A DNA stretch of 23,232 nucleotides from a virus. Of this stretch, positions 20,207 through 23,232 are shown in pieces. The stretch is from the IMG/VR virus record IMGVR_UViG_3300027896_000232, positions 1 to 23,232 of that record, one strand, 5' to 3'. The position numbers were made by a program, and so were the translations under genes. Under the pieces are notes generated by a model. That model saw nothing but the letters and a program-made list of their open reading frames with translations, was not told the origin of the DNA and searched no databases. Numbering within the stretch: the first letter of the stretch is position 1; every line of letters starts with the position of its first letter.

Positions 20207-20833
20207 ATGATCGCAGAATTAATGGGGGCAATAGGTGCAGCCAGTAGTATAGGAAGTTCACTGTTCGGTTCTGGTGGAGAAACGAAAATCCAGTATCCAC
20301 CCGGAACCATGTATGGTGTCCGCACCCTCAAGGCTCAATCTTCCCCTATCCTTCAGGGTAGAATGACATGGTTGGATATTCTCAACATGAAACGGATGAG
20401 GGATACTGCTGAAAAAGCAAGACGATCAGGTGAGGAATCGCTGTTGAGAACTGCTGGCCGGACTGGTTCTTCTGGCCCAGAAGTGGCAAGCGGGTTGCGT
20501 TCAATAAATGAACAGGTCGCTCCTATGACCATCGGCGCACTCAATGACTGGCTGATGAATCGTTATAATCAGGCCATCAACATGGCTTCACAGCTTGCAC
20601 GGGGAACGAATTCCCCTGTTGTTTCTCAAACACAGCCGAGCGATGCTTCAAGGGCAATGAGTCAGGTAGGGCAAATAGGGGGGGGCATAGCGGGTATGAA
20701 ACTCGGGCAACCTACTACACCAGCCCCATCAGTCGCAAGCGCTGCTCCTTCTATGGCTTCAACTGTTCAACCTCCACTTACCTGGGAGCAGATGCAGGAA
20801 TATTACAGACAGAGAAACTATCAAAGAGCATAA
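20207..20833 (+). CDS. putative internal virion / ejection protein
   Basis: 208 residues with binding site GAGGTGAGA. Glycine-rich hydrophobic N terminus (MGAIGAASSIGSSLFGSGG), a helical middle (MTWLDILNMKRMRDTAEKAR, then NEQVAPMTIGALNDWL, NRYNQAINMASQLARG), and a low-complexity Ala/Pro/Ser tail before a C-terminal WEQMQEYYRQRNYQ helix. Similar small proteins with Gly-rich amphipathic starts act as ejected core proteins (T7 gp14-like). Supported by size, start and gene order, not by a specific motif. Confidence 0.45.
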   Translation: MIAELMGAIGAASSIGSSLFGSGGETKIQYPPGTMYGVRTLKAQSSPILQGRMTWLDILNMKRMRDTAEKARRSGEESLLRTAGRTGSSGPEVASGLRSINEQVAPMTIGALNDWLMNRYNQAINMASQLARGTNSPVVSQTQPSDASRAMSQVGQIGGGIAGMKLGQPTTPAPSVASAAPSMASTVQPPLTWEQMQEYYRQRNYQRA

Positions 20834-20843
20834 GGAGTAAATC

Positions 20844-21833
20844 ATGCCTGTAACCTATATGCCACATGGAACTACTCAATCAACTCCTACCTTCTGGGAG
20901 AGCTTTCTACAATCCTATCAAGGCGAGCAGATACGTCAGCAGAGACTAAAAGAGCAGAAGATTGACCAACTTATAAAAATGGGTGAGCTTGCCGGTCATT
21001 ACGACGAGAACCTACAGGGCGAGCTTGCCAGGGCGTTGTCCCCGGATGTATCGGGACTGGACAGGCTCTTTGGACGGAAGGCAAGGACGATAACCCCACC
21101 GGGGAATTTCCTGACTACTGGTGAACAGCGGATGCAGACCAAGAGGGCGGAATGGGGAGCGGAGTTAGAGAAGGCAAAGACGTTGAAGGAGATGGAGATG
21201 GGTGCAAGAGAACCCAAAAGATATACCGTTGATAAGCATCTTCTTGATGAATCAGGCAACGTACTTTACACCGCACCAGAAGCAGACGAAAAATCTCTCG
21301 AATATTTTGACGTTACAGGTCCGGGAGGTGAAAAGGGAGCTTATGGAGCGGCCAAAAAGGGCAAATCAGGTCTCCTTACCTTACCACCCGGTTATAATTA
21401 TACCGGAAAACCAAGTACAGAAAAAGAATATAAACCCGAATATGACAAGATTGTCAATGCTACTGATAGAACGAAACAGGCATATTTGCTAAAGGGATCG
21501 AAGTTCCCTGACGGATGGGAATTTCTGGATACATCAGGAGAGAAGGGAACAGCACCGAAAGTAACGACTGATTCTGATGCCACAAAATATGCAGATGAAA
21601 TGATGAGAAACAGGTTCGGAAAAGGTTGGTTTGTAGATGACCCTTCAAAAATTCTGACTTGGAAAGATGAAACTGGTAAAGACGTAGAAATGGATCAACT
21701 CACATACATGAAAAAATGGCATGATCACTTCTTCCAGCAGGCAAAAGGCGCACAGCCACAGGGCGGAGGCGCACAGCCAAAAACTGACAAAGAGAAAGCC
21801 CTTGAACTTCTAAAAGCACGGGGACGACTTTAA
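20844..21833 (+). CDS. hypothetical structural protein, likely ejection-related
   Basis: 329 residues with binding site AAGGAG. The N-terminal part (ESFLQSYQGEQIRQQRLKEQ, then KIDQLIKMGELAGHYDENLQ) is charged and helical and continues into a long coiled-coil-like stretch (about 93-120: EQRMQTKRAEWGAELEKAKT). The middle is loop-rich, and the end has a duplicated AQP.GGGAQP segment. No catalytic motif. The next gene begins within its stop (TAATG). Confidence 0.5.
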   Translation: MPVTYMPHGTTQSTPTFWESFLQSYQGEQIRQQRLKEQKIDQLIKMGELAGHYDENLQGELARALSPDVSGLDRLFGRKARTITPPGNFLTTGEQRMQTKRAEWGAELEKAKTLKEMEMGAREPKRYTVDKHLLDESGNVLYTAPEADEKSLEYFDVTGPGGEKGAYGAAKKGKSGLLTLPPGYNYTGKPSTEKEYKPEYDKIVNATDRTKQAYLLKGSKFPDGWEFLDTSGEKGTAPKVTTDSDATKYADEMMRNRFGKGWFVDDPSKILTWKDETGKDVEMDQLTYMKKWHDHFFQQAKGAQPQGGGAQPKTDKEKALELLKARGRL

Positions 21834-23232
21834 TGCCTGACCTCGCTCAATTATCAGACGACGAACTTGCGAAGATTGCGGGCGTGAGCCTGAAGTCTAA
21901 AACTGCAAACATATTGCCTGATGAAGAAACATTTCAAGGTTGGTATGGAAATTGGGCAAAAAAATCAGGAATGAATATTAATCCCGATGACCCCTTACAT
22001 CAATATGATTATCGTGCTGCATATAAGGCTGGTGTTGTTCCGCCTGAACCAGGTGGACATTGGCCATCAAAATATAAAATGCCTGGTCATCCCAATAGAT
22101 ATGTGGAAGGACACGATACTCTCATGGAGTCCATGTCTGATGATGAACTCGCAAATATCGCCGGTGTGAAATTATCAACAGAACCAAAAGAATCCCTGCC
22201 CTCAAAAGTTGGCAAATATGCTGTGGGTGCTGCCGAAGCTGGAACTAACTTGGTTCAACAGGCATTTACTTTTTTACCCTCCGGTCTTGCATATCTTGGC
22301 GGACTTCCATTCGGGAGAGAAACCGCTGAAAAAGCAATGGAGAAAACAGCGAACATTGATGTTGCTGGAACTCCTCTTGTCTATCAACCAGTAACAGAAG
22401 AAGGAAAGCAGATTGCTTCACTGATTCCCAAAGGTCTTGAATGGGCAGGAGAAAAGGCAGGTAAAGTTGGTGAATGGACAGGTATTCCCTATGCCGAACC
22501 ATTTTTGAAGTCTCTTCCTGCGTCCATTGCAGTTTTGCTTGGAGCAAAAGGTTTGATGAAGGGAATGAAACCAAAACCCATTCCTGAACCAAAACCCATA
22601 ATGCCTATAATTGAGACTATACCTAAAGCAGAACCTATGGGTGAACAACCAGGTCTTGTTGGAACTGATGTCAATATTCTTCCCGTCCCTGAGATGGCAG
22701 TTCCCATGGGTGAAGTCCCGCCGCTTTCTACTTTTCAACAAATGGCACCTCCACTTCAAAGACCAGTTAAACCCATAACCGGAGATATTATTCCCCCCGT
22801 TCCTCCCGGCTTACAGGGCATGAAGGCTGCCCCACGAGTTGAACAAAAGGCACTTCCCCCTGGTGCTTATGAGATGCCTGCACCTGTTGAGCAGTTACCC
22901 ACTGGCTTTGAGGATTTTGTCAAGGCACAGGTAGAGAAACCACAGGCAGTTCCCCCTGGATTAGGGAAGAAGGCAAAGATAGTAGAACAACCGATTGGGG
23001 AGGTTGCAAAACCTTCTGAATCTACTATAATCGAGCCAATGACTCCCAAGAAGGGGGCGGCCAATATACCACCTGAAATAACCCCGAAGGCCGTAGGTGG
23101 AAAAAATAATCCATCCAGCCCCCCGGAAGTTGGGGGGCGTGTTTTTGCCCCACCAGAATCCACCCCCTCCCCCAAGCAACCATGGGAGATGACTGATGCT
23201 GAGATTAAAGATTTAAAAGGCAAGACACTTGG
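21833..23232 (+). CDS. large internal virion-type protein (3' partial)
   Basis: At least 466 residues; the frame is open to the end of the window. Start ATG 21833 overlaps the previous stop. Two near-identical repeats begin near residues 7 and 101 (LSDDELAKIAGVSL and MSDDELANIAGVKL). Between them lies a DYRAAYKAG...HWPSKYKMPGHP block (about 62-88), a pattern found in large phage virion proteins. Then come a Gly/Ala-rich hydrophobic helix (about 140-165) and a long Pro/Lys/Glu-rich, probably disordered segment (about 245 onward). These features, with location after the ejection-type genes, suggest a large internal or tail-ejection protein. A lytic or other enzymatic domain may follow beyond the window. 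Confidence 0.55.
   Translation, partial: MPDLAQLSDDELAKIAGVSLKSKTANILPDEETFQGWYGNWAKKSGMNINPDDPLHQYDYRAAYKAGVVPPEPGGHWPSKYKMPGHPNRYVEGHDTLMESMSDDELANIAGVKLSTEPKESLPSKVGKYAVGAAEAGTNLVQQAFTFLPSGLAYLGGLPFGRETAEKAMEKTANIDVAGTPLVYQPVTEEGKQIASLIPKGLEWAGEKAGKVGEWTGIPYAEPFLKSLPASIAVLLGAKGLMKGMKPKPIPEPKPIMPIIETIPKAEPMGEQPGLVGTDVNILPVPEMAVPMGEVPPLSTFQQMAPPLQRPVKPITGDIIPPVPPGLQGMKAAPRVEQKALPPGAYEMPAPVEQLPTGFEDFVKAQVEKPQAVPPGLGKKAKIVEQPIGEVAKPSESTIIEPMTPKKGAANIPPEITPKAVGGKNNPSSPPEVGGRVFAPPESTPSPKQPWEMTDAEIKDLKGKTL
23119..23146 (+). other. terminator-like hairpin inside the last ORF
   Basis: CCCCCC (23119-23124), a 7-base loop, and GGGGGG (23132-23137) are followed within five bases by TTTTT (23142-23146). 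This would form a stable hairpin followed by a short T-run, while the reading frame continues through it. It could cause partial termination or be only a feature of the low-complexity coding sequence. Confidence 0.25.

Noticed and set aside
20684-20692. Poly-G run in the 20207-20833 gene as a possible slippage site
   Set aside because: The frame continues through it with a sensible Gly-rich sequence, and no alternative frame shows homologous-looking protein downstream.
1-23232. CRISPR array, insertion sequence or attachment site
   Set aside because: No regularly spaced long repeats, transposase or terminal inverted repeats, and no integrase or tRNA fragment that would mark an attachment site, were seen on reading both strands.

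Overview
The window is a contiguous stretch of a tailed double-stranded DNA phage or prophage (Caudoviricetes, probably podovirus-like). It carries a small and a large terminase subunit, a portal, a scaffold-like protein, an N4-gp56-type major capsid protein, head-to-tail and ejection-type proteins, and a lysis cassette with a lipoprotein and a membrane-anchored coiled-coil protein. The lipoprotein/spanin arrangement and the classic Sec signal peptides suggest a Gram-negative host. Strong AAGGAGG-type ribosome binding sites and many ATGA/TGATG overlaps indicate long, translationally coupled operons. No host genes, tRNAs, insertion sequences or CRISPR arrays were seen. I cannot name the host or the phage genus from the sequence alone.

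Layout. Positions 1-4134 (+): early/DNA-metabolism genes. These are a RecB/Cas4-like PD-(D/E)XK nuclease cut by the window edge, a protein resembling the phiC31 gp3-like recombination directionality factor family, several small zinc or membrane proteins, a decayed DNA methyltransferase, and a zinc/HTH multidomain protein. Positions 4164-4914 (-): a two-gene island (a ribbon-helix-helix regulator and an unknown protein) driven by a perfect-consensus promoter and closed against the early operon by a hairpin. Positions 5118-6379 (+): a replisome-organizer-like protein and small zinc/HTH proteins. Positions 6380-6597: a regulatory gap with four degenerate ~13-bp tandem repeats abutting a -35 box. 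Positions 6598-10862: terminases and portal, with small coupled genes between. Positions 10859-14851: a membrane-anchored protein, a fibre-like beta-helix/LamG protein with a signal peptide, then the lysis cassette (holin-like peptide, M15 endolysin, spanin-like pair). Positions 14912-14963: a strong intrinsic terminator. Positions 14983-23232: scaffold, capsid, two paralogous decoration-like proteins, a signal-peptide-bearing protein, head-tail adaptor and ejection-type proteins; the last one runs off the window.

How the parts fit: terminase, portal, scaffold and capsid build and fill the head; the adaptor and internal proteins would make the short tail and ejection machinery; the fibre-like protein would bind the host surface; and the lysis genes open the cell. 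A gp3-like protein would hint at a temperate lifestyle with a serine integrase, but no integrase is in view.

Most noteworthy are: (i) the methyltransferase whose missing middle is still partly readable in another frame after a G8 tract; (ii) the tandem repeats at the terminase promoter; (iii) an out-of-frame 42-residue membrane microprotein between terminase and portal; (iv) Sec signal peptides on two proteins that otherwise look like virion components; and (v) the lysis cassette and terminator embedded between portal and scaffold. The longest stretches without a confident gene are 4915-5117 and 6380-6597, both described below.
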